A DNA stretch of 21,090 bases from assembly GCA_004555245.1 (NCBI GenBank), contig SFIS01000082.1:1-21090 (forward strand), written 5' to 3'. Below the pieces are notes generated by a model, which had not been told where the DNA came from, did no database searches, and saw only the letters and a list, made by a program, of their open reading frames with translations. The translations under genes and the position numbers were made by a program. Source of the DNA: Bacteroidales bacterium. Lineage in GTDB: Bacteria; Bacteroidota; Bacteroidia; Bacteroidales; Bacteroidaceae. This document shows, one piece after another, positions 13,759-20,631 of the stretch (positions are counted from its first letter, which is position 1; the number at the start of each line of letters is the position of its first letter).

Positions 13759-15116
13759 AAGAACGACTTGCCGCTACCCGAAGGACCTAATACGAACTTG
13801 TTCCTGTTCGTGGTGATGCCCCGCTTCATCGGCAGGTCACTGATGTCGAGGTGCAGCGGTTTTCCCGTGAGCCTGTCCACCATCTTGATGCCGAAGGGCG
13901 AGAGCGAGCTGCGGTAGTTGGTTTCCTCCGTGAAGAGGCACACCGCCTGTTCAATGAAGGTGTGGAAACTCTCTTCCGCCGGAAAGTCCGCAGCATTGCC
14001 GGGCATCGCCGCCCAATAGAGTGTCGGGCAGTCGATGGTGTTGTGGCGCGGCACGCACTCCATGCTTGCCAGCTGGCTGCCCACGTCGTTCTTTATGTGC
14101 TTCAGCTCTTCCGCGTCGTCGCTCCACACCATGACGTTGAAGTGCGCCCGCACCGAGGTCAGACCGTAGGAGTGCGCCTCGTTCAAGTATCGGTCTATCC
14201 ACTCGCGGTTGATGCTGTTGCTCCGGCTGTATCGGGATAACGACTGCATATTCCTCGCGGACTTCTCGAATTTTTGAAGGTTCTCCTCGCTGTTGTCGAT
14301 AATCACGTACTGGTTGTAGATGTGGTTGCAGGAGAGCAGCAGCCCCACCGGGGATGCAAAGGAGAGGCGGCAGTCCGAGCGGTCGGTGGAGAGTTTCTCA
14401 TACCGGGTGTCGGTAGCCACCGTGCCGGGCAGGTCTTCCGCGTCGGACAGGGTGTGCAGGCACAGGCGGTTGTCGCCGATGCGCATCTCCCGTGCCGAGA
14501 GGTCTATGTCCTGCAACGTGGCATCGCCTTCGGGCATGAGCGAGAAATAACGCTCTATCAGTCCGGTTTTGCCTTCCGTCCCCACAATCTCGTCGGTGGA
14601 GAGGCGGCGCAGCCTGACAAAGCCGCTGTCGTTGATGATGCGCTCGAACTGTTCCGCAGCCTCCATGAACTTCGCGGCGGTTTCCTTGTCCAGCTCCTTC
14701 GGGATGATATGCCCCCGGCACAGCGTGCTGAAATTGCTCTGCATCCGGTTACGCTCCTTCGTCGTCTTGGTTAGGTAGAGGTAGCACGTGTGCTTCAGGT
14801 ACGGTCGCTCGTTGAAGTGACGCTCGAAGCTCCGTGAGAGGAAACTCATGTCCTCCTTTTGCAACTCCGGTCTGTACTTCTCCTTGATGAACCAGTCCTG
14901 CTTGTGGACAACGGAGAAGTCCGGCAGCACCTTGATCGCCTTGCACCAGCAGCCGTGTATCGCCTCGTACTCCGCGCCCGTCACGGTGTAAAGCTCCGGC
15001 AGCTCCACCTCGAAAGCCACCGTGATGTCGGCGTCTTTGGAGATGATGCAGCCTTGCTCCACCGCTAATAGCGGGAACTTGTTTTCCAGTGTTGTCATTT
15101 TGGATGTATTCCTCAT
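13740..15116 (-). CDS. traG: TraG (VirB4-like ATPase), N-terminal half of split gene
   Basis: The protein has 458 residues from ATG 15116, which overlaps the traF stop (ATGA); the frame is open further upstream inside traF. It contains the TraG N-terminal domain (LENKFPLLAVEQGCIISKDA, later the IDLSAREMRIGDNRLCLHTL region) and the middle part, and ends seven residues after its Walker A (GPSGSGKS, 444-451) in FFMNHLA before TGA. The family is normally about 830-840 residues long. Together the halves make 841 residues, five of them duplicated. TraG drives secretion in VirB4-like fashion. Separated from Walker B, this half alone should not hydrolyse ATP. Confidence 0.88.
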   Translation of the reverse strand: MRNTSKMTTLENKFPLLAVEQGCIISKDADITVAFEVELPELYTVTGAEYEAIHGCWCKAIKVLPDFSVVHKQDWFIKEKYRPELQKEDMSFLSRSFERHFNERPYLKHTCYLYLTKTTKERNRMQSNFSTLCRGHIIPKELDKETAAKFMEAAEQFERIINDSGFVRLRRLSTDEIVGTEGKTGLIERYFSLMPEGDATLQDIDLSAREMRIGDNRLCLHTLSDAEDLPGTVATDTRYEKLSTDRSDCRLSFASPVGLLLSCNHIYNQYVIIDNSEENLQKFEKSARNMQSLSRYSRSNSINREWIDRYLNEAHSYGLTSVRAHFNVMVWSDDAEELKHIKNDVGSQLASMECVPRHNTIDCPTLYWAAMPGNAADFPAEESFHTFIEQAVCLFTEETNYRSSLSPFGIKMVDRLTGKPLHLDISDLPMKRGITTNRNKFVLGPSGSGKSFFMNHLA

Positions 15117-15445
15117 GTCGTTTCTTCCTTTCGTTTCCGTTTGAATAATCGGGTGATCCGCCGCCGGTTGATAAGGTATCGGGGATGGCTCCTTGTTGCC
15201 CCTAATTTCATCAGTCCGTGTTCGCCGTACCGGGCGTTCAGTGCGAAGGTCTGCCACACGAGGACGGAAGACGATGCCACGCCGAAGCCGATACATACCC
15301 ACTGGTCGATGCCGACCATGTAGAGGATGACGAACAGGACGAAGAGAGCCAGCAGACCTCCGCAGAAGATGAAGAGGTACTGAGCCTTCAAGCCCTTGAA
15401 TTCTACCGGACGGCCGATACCCTTGTTTATCGGGTATTCAGCCAT
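15113..15445 (-). CDS. traF: Conjugative transposon protein TraF (DUF4133)
   Basis: The protein has 110 residues from ATG 15445 (MAEYPINKGIGRPVEFKGLK). A longer frame upstream runs into traE and was rejected; 15445 lies 11 bases after the traE stop. Two membrane helices follow (about 27-47 and 54-71), then a basic C-terminus (NRRRITRLFKRKRKEETT). This is the DUF4133 family and matches VirB3 in size and topology, the small inner-membrane partner that sits next to the VirB4-like TraG. Its stop overlaps the traG start (ATGA). Confidence 0.92.
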   Translation of the reverse strand: MAEYPINKGIGRPVEFKGLKAQYLFIFCGGLLALFVLFVILYMVGIDQWVCIGFGVASSSVLVWQTFALNARYGEHGLMKLGATRSHPRYLINRRRITRLFKRKRKEETT

Positions 15446-15456
15446 ACATTGGTTTA

Positions 15457-15768
15457 TTAAAGGAAGAATGAGCGCAGGATGGTGGCGGCGACAATCAGGA
15501 AGATGCACGCTCCGAACCAGCTTGCCGCTGTTTTGGAGGTATCGGGATCGCCGGACGAGAATTTCCCGTACACTTTCACGCCCCCGATAAGCCCGACTAC
15601 CGCGCCGATGGCGTAGATGAGTTTCGTGCCGGGGTCGAAGTACGAACTCACCATAGAGGTGGCTTCGTTGATGCCCGCGATGCCGTTCCCCTGCGCGAAG
15701 GCGGAGGCGGTTACGGCAACCAGAAGTGCCGCTGAGAGGATAAGTTTCTGTCTGTTGTTCTTGTTCAT
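15457..15768 (-). CDS. traE: Conjugative transposon protein TraE (DUF4134)
   Basis: The protein has 103 residues. A signal peptide (1-26, ending ASAFA-Q) is followed by a short soluble part and two membrane helices (about 50-68, LIYAIGAVVGLIGGVKVYG, and 83-100, FGACIFLIVAATILRSFF). DUF4134 proteins have the size and two-helix layout of VirB2 pilins, so TraE may be the pilin or a pilin-like channel protein. Upstream lies the widest gap in the operon (202 bases to traD). Confidence 0.92.
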   Translation of the reverse strand: MNKNNRQKLILSAALLVAVTASAFAQGNGIAGINEATSMVSSYFDPGTKLIYAIGAVVGLIGGVKVYGKFSSGDPDTSKTAASWFGACIFLIVAATILRSFFL

Positions 15769-15970
15769 AAACTGTTCTTGTTTTGTGCCGTCAAAAGGGT
15801 GGATGGTCCTTTGTCGGGCGGTTGATACTCGGTTACTTTTCTTTGGTTTAGTGGGTTGCCCGTTTGTTTCTACGGACTTGGGTGTGTCCGTTGCGGACCG
15901 GCTGTACCTTGTACCGCCGTGCGCGTGGGTGATGCCGTCTTACGTTTTCATTTTCATTCTTTTTTAGTCG
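15769..15970. other. 202-base intergenic gap between traD and traE
   Basis: This is the only long gap in a tightly packed operon. It contains a small hairpin GTCCG-TTG-CGGAC (15886-15898) and T-rich and pyrimidine-rich stretches. I find no TAnnTTTG box on the minus strand and no open frame of substance. It could separate a regulatory traA-D part from the channel genes by RNA processing, but nothing in the sequence proves this. Confidence 0.6.
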
Positions 15971-16699
15971 TTATACATAGTTGCGGATGTCGAAGTCCTC
16001 AATATTGTCCGGGACGACAAAATCCTTTTTCGGTTTCTTCAGCCGGATTTCGATAAGCCCCTTGATGCGGATGCTCATTTCAGACGAGCCGGTCATCAGC
16101 TTCTCGTACAGCTCCGTCCCTTCCATGTCGGTGAAGACCTTTGCCGCCCGCTCCCGTTCCGTCGTTGTCGCTTCCGGGTTCTTGGCGGTTCTGACCGCAT
16201 CGTCTATCTCGTCGAAGCTGCTTCCGGATGCCCTCGGCGCGTCGGGCGTTTCTTCCTCCGGCTCGTCCTCCCCGAACTCCAGTTCCGAAGGCGTGAGGCT
16301 CGTGAAGGTTTCGTCGAGTTTATCCTCCGGGATTTGGGCGGGACGGGACACGGTTTCCGTGTTTCCGTCGTCAAAAGTAGCCTCTTCCTCCGTCAGCTCA
16401 ATGCCTTTTTCCGAAGTGGCGGCTTCTTGCGTCGGTATGGCAGCGGTTGTCCGGGTCGATGCCATCCTGAAACGGCTCTTGCCGATGATGTCCGGGGTGT
16501 CTGCGGGCGGTATTTCCCTTACCGCTTCGGGCTTTGCCGCCGTGCCGCCCAACGACCGCCACACTCCGGCTATGCTTCTGAGGAAGCGGACAAGTCTGGT
16601 TTCCATGATCCTGTCATAAAGGAGCAGGAACAGGAACCACAGGTTGCAGCCGACCGATACGGTCAGCAGAATATCAGTCATGCTTATTGTTTCACTCAT
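15971..16699 (-). CDS. traD: Conjugal transfer protein TraD
   Basis: The protein has 242 residues. The N-terminus is a membrane segment (about 8-29, TDILLTVSVGCNLWFLFLLL), followed by a long acidic, proline-containing linker (about 95-160, with LEFGEDEPEEETPDAPRA) and a conserved C-terminus with TEMEGTELYEKLM-like helices and IRIKGLIEIRLKKPKKDFVV. Size and place match TraD of CTnDOT, a DUF4122-type protein, though the DUF number is from memory. It is unrelated to the coupling protein TraD of F. An alternative start is Met7. Role unknown. Confidence 0.78.
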   Translation of the reverse strand: MSETISMTDILLTVSVGCNLWFLFLLLYDRIMETRLVRFLRSIAGVWRSLGGTAAKPEAVREIPPADTPDIIGKSRFRMASTRTTAAIPTQEAATSEKGIELTEEEATFDDGNTETVSRPAQIPEDKLDETFTSLTPSELEFGEDEPEEETPDAPRASGSSFDEIDDAVRTAKNPEATTTERERAAKVFTDMEGTELYEKLMTGSSEMSIRIKGLIEIRLKKPKKDFVVPDNIEDFDIRNYV

Positions 16700-16720
16700 G
16701 CACGTTCTCTTTTTTGAGGG

Positions 16721-17027
16721 TTAAAATACTGCGTCGTAATTCCGGGCGTAAAGGCTTTTTATCGCCTCCTCGCACTGGTTGAAGTGGTGCGTAAGCACAT
16801 GGTCGATGTAGGCGGACAGCGACAGCCGGTCATGCCCGATCACACGGGTGATGCGCATGATGCGGTCGTGGTACTCCGGGCGCACATACGCCATCTTGTT
16901 CATAGTCCTTCTCACCGCATTTGCCGCATAACGGCACGGGGGACAGGATTTCCACACTCGCCTGCACTTGGGCAAGCATACCGCCGCCGTCATGCTGCGG
17001 ACTTCTGTTTTTCTGGTTCTTTTCCAT
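16721..17027 (-). pseudogene. traC: TraC, DUF3408-type protein gene with frameshift
   Basis: ATG 17027 opens MEKNQKNRSPQHDGGGMLAQ and reaches ASVEILSP, then the frame changes. Skipping one base of the five-C run (minus strand; GGGGG at 16938-16942 on plus) joins it to CRYAANAVRRTMNKMAYVRP and on to HFNQCEEAIKSLYARNYDAVF, giving about 101 residues. The tail resembles the ribbon-helix-helix-like end of DUF3408 proteins and the neighbouring traB. Without the correction, the first frame misses the conserved C-terminus entirely. It starts two bases after traB ends. Either a real mutation or a homopolymer base-calling error. Confidence 0.7.
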
Positions 17028-17029
17028 AT

Positions 17030-17470
17030 TCAAATCAAGTCTTCACGTTGTTTCTTGTACAGTTCGTTTATTTTCTCCTTGTGCTGTTCCAGATGTTGGC
17101 GCAGCACGGTGTCCACGTAGCCGCCTACCGAGATTTCACGCCCGGCGATGTCGTTCACGATTTTGAGAATCTTGCTGTGGACGTCGCGGCTGATATAGAC
17201 GCACTGGCGCGTCTTTATCTCGTTGCGGCGGAGGAACAGCCCGGAATAGTCGTCCTCCTGCCGTTTGCGGCGGACGGTGTCCCTCTGCGGTTTTTCCTTT
17301 GCCGTGTATTGCACGGGCGGCGGTTCCGTTTCAGGGACGCTTTCTTCTTCGGGAGCAGGTGCGGGCGGCTCCTGCGCGTGGTACAGGGTCCCGTCCTGCC
17401 TGCGTCTGCCGATGGAGGCTATCAACAGTTCCTCGTCAATGCCTTCGGTGTTCACTTTCCTGCTGCCCAT
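17030..17470 (-). CDS. traB: TraB, DUF3408-type protein
   Basis: The protein has 146 residues. The N-terminus is variable and proline-rich (EEESVPETEPPPVQYTAKEK). The C-terminal half carries the DUF3408 pattern: FLRRNEIKTRQCVYISRDVH, then SKILKIVNDIAGREISVGGY, then VDTVLRQHLEQHKEKINELY. This arrangement looks like a ribbon-helix-helix DNA-binding fold. With the ParA-like TraA next to it, it could act in segregation or regulation of the element, or in DNA processing; this is inference. It starts two bases after traA ends. Confidence 0.87.
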   Translation of the reverse strand: MGSRKVNTEGIDEELLIASIGRRRQDGTLYHAQEPPAPAPEEESVPETEPPPVQYTAKEKPQRDTVRRKRQEDDYSGLFLRRNEIKTRQCVYISRDVHSKILKIVNDIAGREISVGGYVDTVLRQHLEQHKEKINELYKKQREDLI

Positions 17471-17472
17471 GA

Positions 17473-18234
17473 TTATTGAGGTCTGATGATACGGCTTATC
17501 TCTTCCGAGAACTCACGGATGCCGCTCCCTTTCAGCAGGGACGCATCCATCGGGAAGATGGTAGAGCGGAACACGCTCTTGCGCTCTTCCGAGAGGTCGC
17601 GCCGGAACTTCTTGCTGTCGGGCAGGCGGGTGGACAGCACCGGCAGCCCCATCTCGGCTATCACATCCCCATACAGGTCGTAAAGCCCGTTCTTCTCCCT
17701 GCCGTCCACCATCGTCCAGAAGAGGTACAGCCCTTTTGTTTTCGCCTGTCCCGTCGTCATGAGGTTGTCGCGGAACATCACGGCGAATTGCAGGGTGCTT
17801 TCCACGACAAAACGGTCGGCACTCATGGGCGCGAAGATGTAGTCCATCTGCGAGAGGGTCTTGACCACGCCGTTGCTTTTCAGGGTTCCCGGCATGTCGA
17901 AGAACACGACGTCGGGTTTCACCTTTTCTTCGGCAAGCATCCTTTCGGCATCATCGAGGGCGTTAAGGGCGTCGCTTGCGATGACCGGGTAGGCGTTCTT
18001 CCTTATCTTGCGGAAGTGGTCACACGCGAGTGCCTTGAAATAGAGGCTCCCGCCGATAAGTCCCGTTTCACGCTCACGCAACCCGTGTATGCTGTGCTGC
18101 GGGGCGTCGCAGTCTATGACGGCGACATTGTGTCCTTTCACGTTGTGGAGGTAGTTGGCGGCAAGTGCCGTGACGGTGGATTTGCCGATGCCCCCTTTCT
18201 GTGTTGCGAATGCAACGAATGTTTCATTACTCAT
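17473..18234 (-). CDS. traA: TraA, ParA/MinD-like ATPase
   Basis: The protein has 253 residues from ATG 18234 (MSNETFVAFATQKGGIGKST). Deviant Walker A KGGIGKS is at 13-19, followed by VIDCDAP at 39-45 and Walker B VVFFDMPG around Asp113. It is the first gene of the tra operon, upstream of the DUF3408 genes, an arrangement like ParA with a small DNA-binding partner. ATG 18234 gives the normal family N-terminus. The same frame is open upstream to ATG 18522, which would add 96 residues of low-complexity sequence; see separate entry. Confidence 0.92.
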   Translation of the reverse strand: MSNETFVAFATQKGGIGKSTVTALAANYLHNVKGHNVAVIDCDAPQHSIHGLRERETGLIGGSLYFKALACDHFRKIRKNAYPVIASDALNALDDAERMLAEEKVKPDVVFFDMPGTLKSNGVVKTLSQMDYIFAPMSADRFVVESTLQFAVMFRDNLMTTGQAKTKGLYLFWTMVDGREKNGLYDLYGDVIAEMGLPVLSTRLPDSKKFRRDLSEERKSVFRSTIFPMDASLLKGSGIREFSEEISRIIRPQ

Positions 18235-18522
18235 GGTTCTGTTGGTTTTAATGGTTGATGAATTGTTTTCCTGCTCCGATACGGAATCGGTGACATGTAT
18301 ATCCGCGTCCGCGAATCTCCGCCTGTCCGGTTCGTCACGTATCCGCTTCAACGGTGAGGCAGGGATTCGGATAACTGGTGAATGACGACATTGCGTCATG
18401 AAGTCATTGAATCCGTGAATCACCGCGTCATTGGAAAGCCGGGCATCCGAAGGTTCGGGTATCCGGTCTGGCAAATAGCCGCCGAAGCGGTTTGCCGGGT
18501 ATTTGAAAGCCTCATTTTTCAT
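18235..18522 (-). other. In-frame open extension upstream of traA with degenerate repeats
   Basis: This is a stop-free stretch in the traA frame, starting at ATG 18522 (MKNEAFKYPANRFGGYLPDR). It contains recurring ATCCG/GGATNC motifs at about 18299, 18338, 18363, 18410, 18444 and 18459, and ATGACGC twice. It could be the true N-terminus of TraA (349 residues), an untranslated leader of the tra operon, or a ParA-type DNA target. The peptide it would encode has no known domain. Confidence 0.4.
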
Positions 18523-18671
18523 ATCTTCAAATCGTTCGTTTCTTGAATCATGCTGCAAATAAACAAGGATATTTTTGAATCCGCACCACTTCCCCGGCAA
18601 GTGGCGGCATGTTGCGCCGGTTGGCACTGATTGTCCGGGGCAAGCCTCTGTCCGATACCGCTTTAAGGGCG

Positions 18672-18679
18672 TAACTTTG
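18672..18679 (+). promoter_or_regulatory. Candidate Bacteroidetes -7 box (TAACTTTG) for mob genes
   Basis: TAACTTTGCACC on the plus strand is a full match to TAnnTTTG with the typical following GCACC. The expected -33 TTTG is not evident, so strength is uncertain. It would start transcription near 18686 toward mobA (ATG 18945), leaving a leader of about 260 bases containing the terminator-like hairpin and palindromes. Confidence 0.45.
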
Positions 18680-18739
18680 CACCCGAACGGCAGGGTTCGC
18701 CGCAGGTGGCGCAGCCCGGAGTTTGAAAGGTATTCCCCC

Positions 18740-18760
18740 AATCCGTCCCCGACGGATTTT
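18740..18760 (+). terminator. Terminator-like hairpin in mob leader
   Basis: AATCCGTC (18740-18747) and GACGGATT (18751-18758) form a perfect 8-bp stem with a 3-base loop and run into TTTTTAT. It lies between the candidate promoter at 18672 and mobA, so it might act as an attenuator, or alternatively be part of the oriT structure. Confidence 0.5.
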
Positions 18761-18778
18761 TATGTTCGTCTGAACATA
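18761..18778. repeat. 7-bp inverted repeat TATGTTC/GAACATA
   Basis: TATGTTC (18761-18767) and GAACATA (18772-18778) flank a 4-base loop. It follows directly on the hairpin at 18740-18760 and is a candidate relaxosome-protein site. Confidence 0.6.
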
Positions 18779-18797
18779 GCAAGATGTCTTTTCAGCC

Positions 18798-18815
18798 GCT
18801 CAAAACGTTTTGAGC
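18798..18815. repeat. Perfect 18-bp palindrome GCTCAAAACGTTTTGAGC
   Basis: A gapless 18-bp palindrome, unusual by chance, 130 bases before mobA. Its form is typical of a site bound by a dimeric protein, such as a MobA-like relaxosome protein or a repressor. A further GGCTTCC/GGAAGCC pair (18849-18855 and 18868-18874) lies nearby. Confidence 0.75.
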
Positions 18816-18944
18816 AGCCACGAAAAGCACTTGCCCTTGCAGGGGGCGGGCTTCCTCTCCGAAGTCGGGAAGCCTTTCAAACCTGCGGTGTCTGTGCCAA
18901 GAAGCGGCGGCTTATGCCGTCCATCCGCTAAATCCAAAGTTTAT

Positions 18945-19370
18945 ATGAAAGAGAAAAGAAACAAGACCGGGAGAAATCCCAAACTTGATCCGGCGGTGTT
19001 CCGCTACACCGTCCGTTTCAACGAGGAGGAACACAACCGTTTCCTCGCCATGTTCGAGAAGTCGGGCGTTTACGCCAAGTCGGTTTTCATCAAGGCGCAC
19101 TTCTTCGGGCAGCCGTTCAGGGTGCTGAAAGTGGACAGGACGCTGGTGGATTACTACACCAGACTGTCCGATTTCCATGCGCAGTTCCGCGCGGTAGGCA
19201 CGAACTACAACCAAGTCGTGAAGGAACTCAGGCTGCATTTTTCCGAGAAAAAGGCGATGGCGTTGCTCTACAAGCTGGAGCAACAGACCGTCGAACTCGT
19301 GAAACTGAGCCGTCAGATTGTGGAACTTTCAAGGGAAATGGAGGCGAAATGGTCGCAAAAATCAGTGTAG
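18945..19370 (+). CDS. mobA: MobA-type relaxosome accessory protein
   Basis: The protein has 141 residues from ATG 18945 (MKEKRNKTGRNPKLDPAVFR). A beta strand and helices (YTVRFNEEEHNRFLAMFEKS) suggest a ribbon-helix-helix DNA-binding part. RAVGTNYNQVVKEL (about 83-97) is the motif seen in MobC-type accessory proteins of plasmids (pattern GxNxNQ). The C-terminus is a long helix (LLYKLEQQTVELVKLSRQIV). Such proteins bind oriT and help the relaxase open it. The gene overlaps mobB by 22 bases. The name follows CTnDOT usage. Confidence 0.85.
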   Translation: MKEKRNKTGRNPKLDPAVFRYTVRFNEEEHNRFLAMFEKSGVYAKSVFIKAHFFGQPFRVLKVDRTLVDYYTRLSDFHAQFRAVGTNYNQVVKELRLHFSEKKAMALLYKLEQQTVELVKLSRQIVELSREMEAKWSQKSV

Positions 19371-20599
19371 GAAAGTCGTTGTACGGCGCGCTTGCCTACA
19401 ACGGGGAAAAGATCAACGAGGCGAAAGGGCGTCTGCTCACCACCAACCGCATCTACAATGACGGCACGGGGACGGTGGACATACGCAAGGCGATGGAGGG
19501 CTTTCTTGCCTGTATGCCGGAGCATACGAGGGTGGAGAAACCGGTACTCCATATCTCTCTCAACCCGCATCCCGACGACGTGCTGACCGACACGGAATTG
19601 CAGGACATCGCACGCGAGTATCTGGAGAAACTCGGCTACGGCAACCAGCCGTACCTTGTTGTCAAGCACGAGGACATAGACCGCCACCATCTGCATATCG
19701 TGACAATCAATGTGGATGAGAAAGGCAGGCGGCTCAATCAGGATTTCCTTTTCCGTCGCAGCGACCGCATCCGGCGGGAACTGGAACAAAAGTACGGGCT
19801 GCACCCGGCGGAACGTAAGAATCAACGGATAGAGAACCCGCTGCGCAAGGTGGACGCTTCGGCGGGCGACGTGAAGAGGCAGATCGGGAATACCGTCAAG
19901 GCTCTGAACGGACAGTACCGTTTCCAGACGATGGGTGAATACCGCGCCCTCCTTTCCTTATATAATATGACGGTGGAGGAAGCGCGGGGAAACGTGCGCG
20001 GACGCGAGTATCACGGGCTGGTCTATTCCGTCACCGATGATGCCGGGAATAAGACGGGCAACCCGTTCAAGTCCTCGCTTTTCGGGAAGTCCGCCGGCTA
20101 TGAAGCCGTGCAGAAGAAGTTTGCCCGTTCCAAGCAGGAGATTAAGGACCGGAAACTCGCCGACATGACAAAACGCGCCGTCCTTTCCGTGCTTGAAGGC
20201 ACGTATGACAAGGAGAAGTTCGTTTCGCGGCTCAGGGAGAAGGGTATCGACACCGTGCTGCGCTATACGGAGGAAGGACGCATCTACGGAGCCACGTTCA
20301 TCGACCACCGCACGGGCTGCGTGCTGAATGGCTCGCGCATGGGCAAGGAGCTTTCCGCCAACGCCTTGCAGGAACACTTCACGCTGCCTTATGCCGGACA
20401 GCCGCCGATTCCGCTGTCCGTTCCGGTGGAAACAGGAGAGGATATGCGCAGACAGACCGCATCCGACCACGAGGACACGGTGGGCGGTGTCGGTCTGCTC
20501 ACTCCCGAAGGTCCGGCAGTGGATGCCGAGGAGGAAGCCTTTATCCGGGCGATGCAGCGCAAGAAGAAAAAGAAAAGGCGCAAGGGCTTGGGAATGTAA
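19349..20599 (+). CDS. mobB: MobB relaxase (mobilization nuclease)
   Basis: The protein has 416 residues. The N-terminal relaxase domain has Tyr12 and Tyr17 (LYGALAYNGEKI) as candidates for the DNA-linking tyrosine, and the metal-binding histidine motif HEDIDRHHLHIV with His107, His114 and His116. The domain resembles MOBP-type relaxases (relaxase family PF03432). The middle (about 165-310) and the acidic, then lysine-rich C-terminus (KKKKKRRKGLGM) are typical of CTnDOT MobB-type proteins. It would nick oriT and pilot the strand into the recipient. ATG 19349 lies inside mobA, so translation is probably coupled. Confidence 0.93.
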   Translation: MVAKISVGKSLYGALAYNGEKINEAKGRLLTTNRIYNDGTGTVDIRKAMEGFLACMPEHTRVEKPVLHISLNPHPDDVLTDTELQDIAREYLEKLGYGNQPYLVVKHEDIDRHHLHIVTINVDEKGRRLNQDFLFRRSDRIRRELEQKYGLHPAERKNQRIENPLRKVDASAGDVKRQIGNTVKALNGQYRFQTMGEYRALLSLYNMTVEEARGNVRGREYHGLVYSVTDDAGNKTGNPFKSSLFGKSAGYEAVQKKFARSKQEIKDRKLADMTKRAVLSVLEGTYDKEKFVSRLREKGIDTVLRYTEEGRIYGATFIDHRTGCVLNGSRMGKELSANALQEHFTLPYAGQPPIPLSVPVETGEDMRRQTASDHEDTVGGVGLLTPEGPAVDAEEEAFIRAMQRKKKKKRRKGLGM

Positions 20600-20631
20600 T
20601 CGAGGTATCAACAATCAAAAATTTTCAATCT

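Larger units (their letters stand above)
18523..18944. other. Divergent intergenic region, candidate oriT and promoter area
   Basis: It separates the minus-strand tra operon from the plus-strand mob genes. Its right part (18740-18880) carries at least four palindromes within about 140 bp, listed separately. Position directly before mobA-mobB, whose products would bind and nick oriT, makes this the best place in the window for the transfer origin. I cannot name a nick site. The open frames here are not convincing genes. Confidence 0.55.

Noticed and set aside
18575..18931. Open frame on the plus strand in the oriT-like region
   Set aside because: It covers palindromes and has no protein family character; the start of mobA is clearly at 18945.
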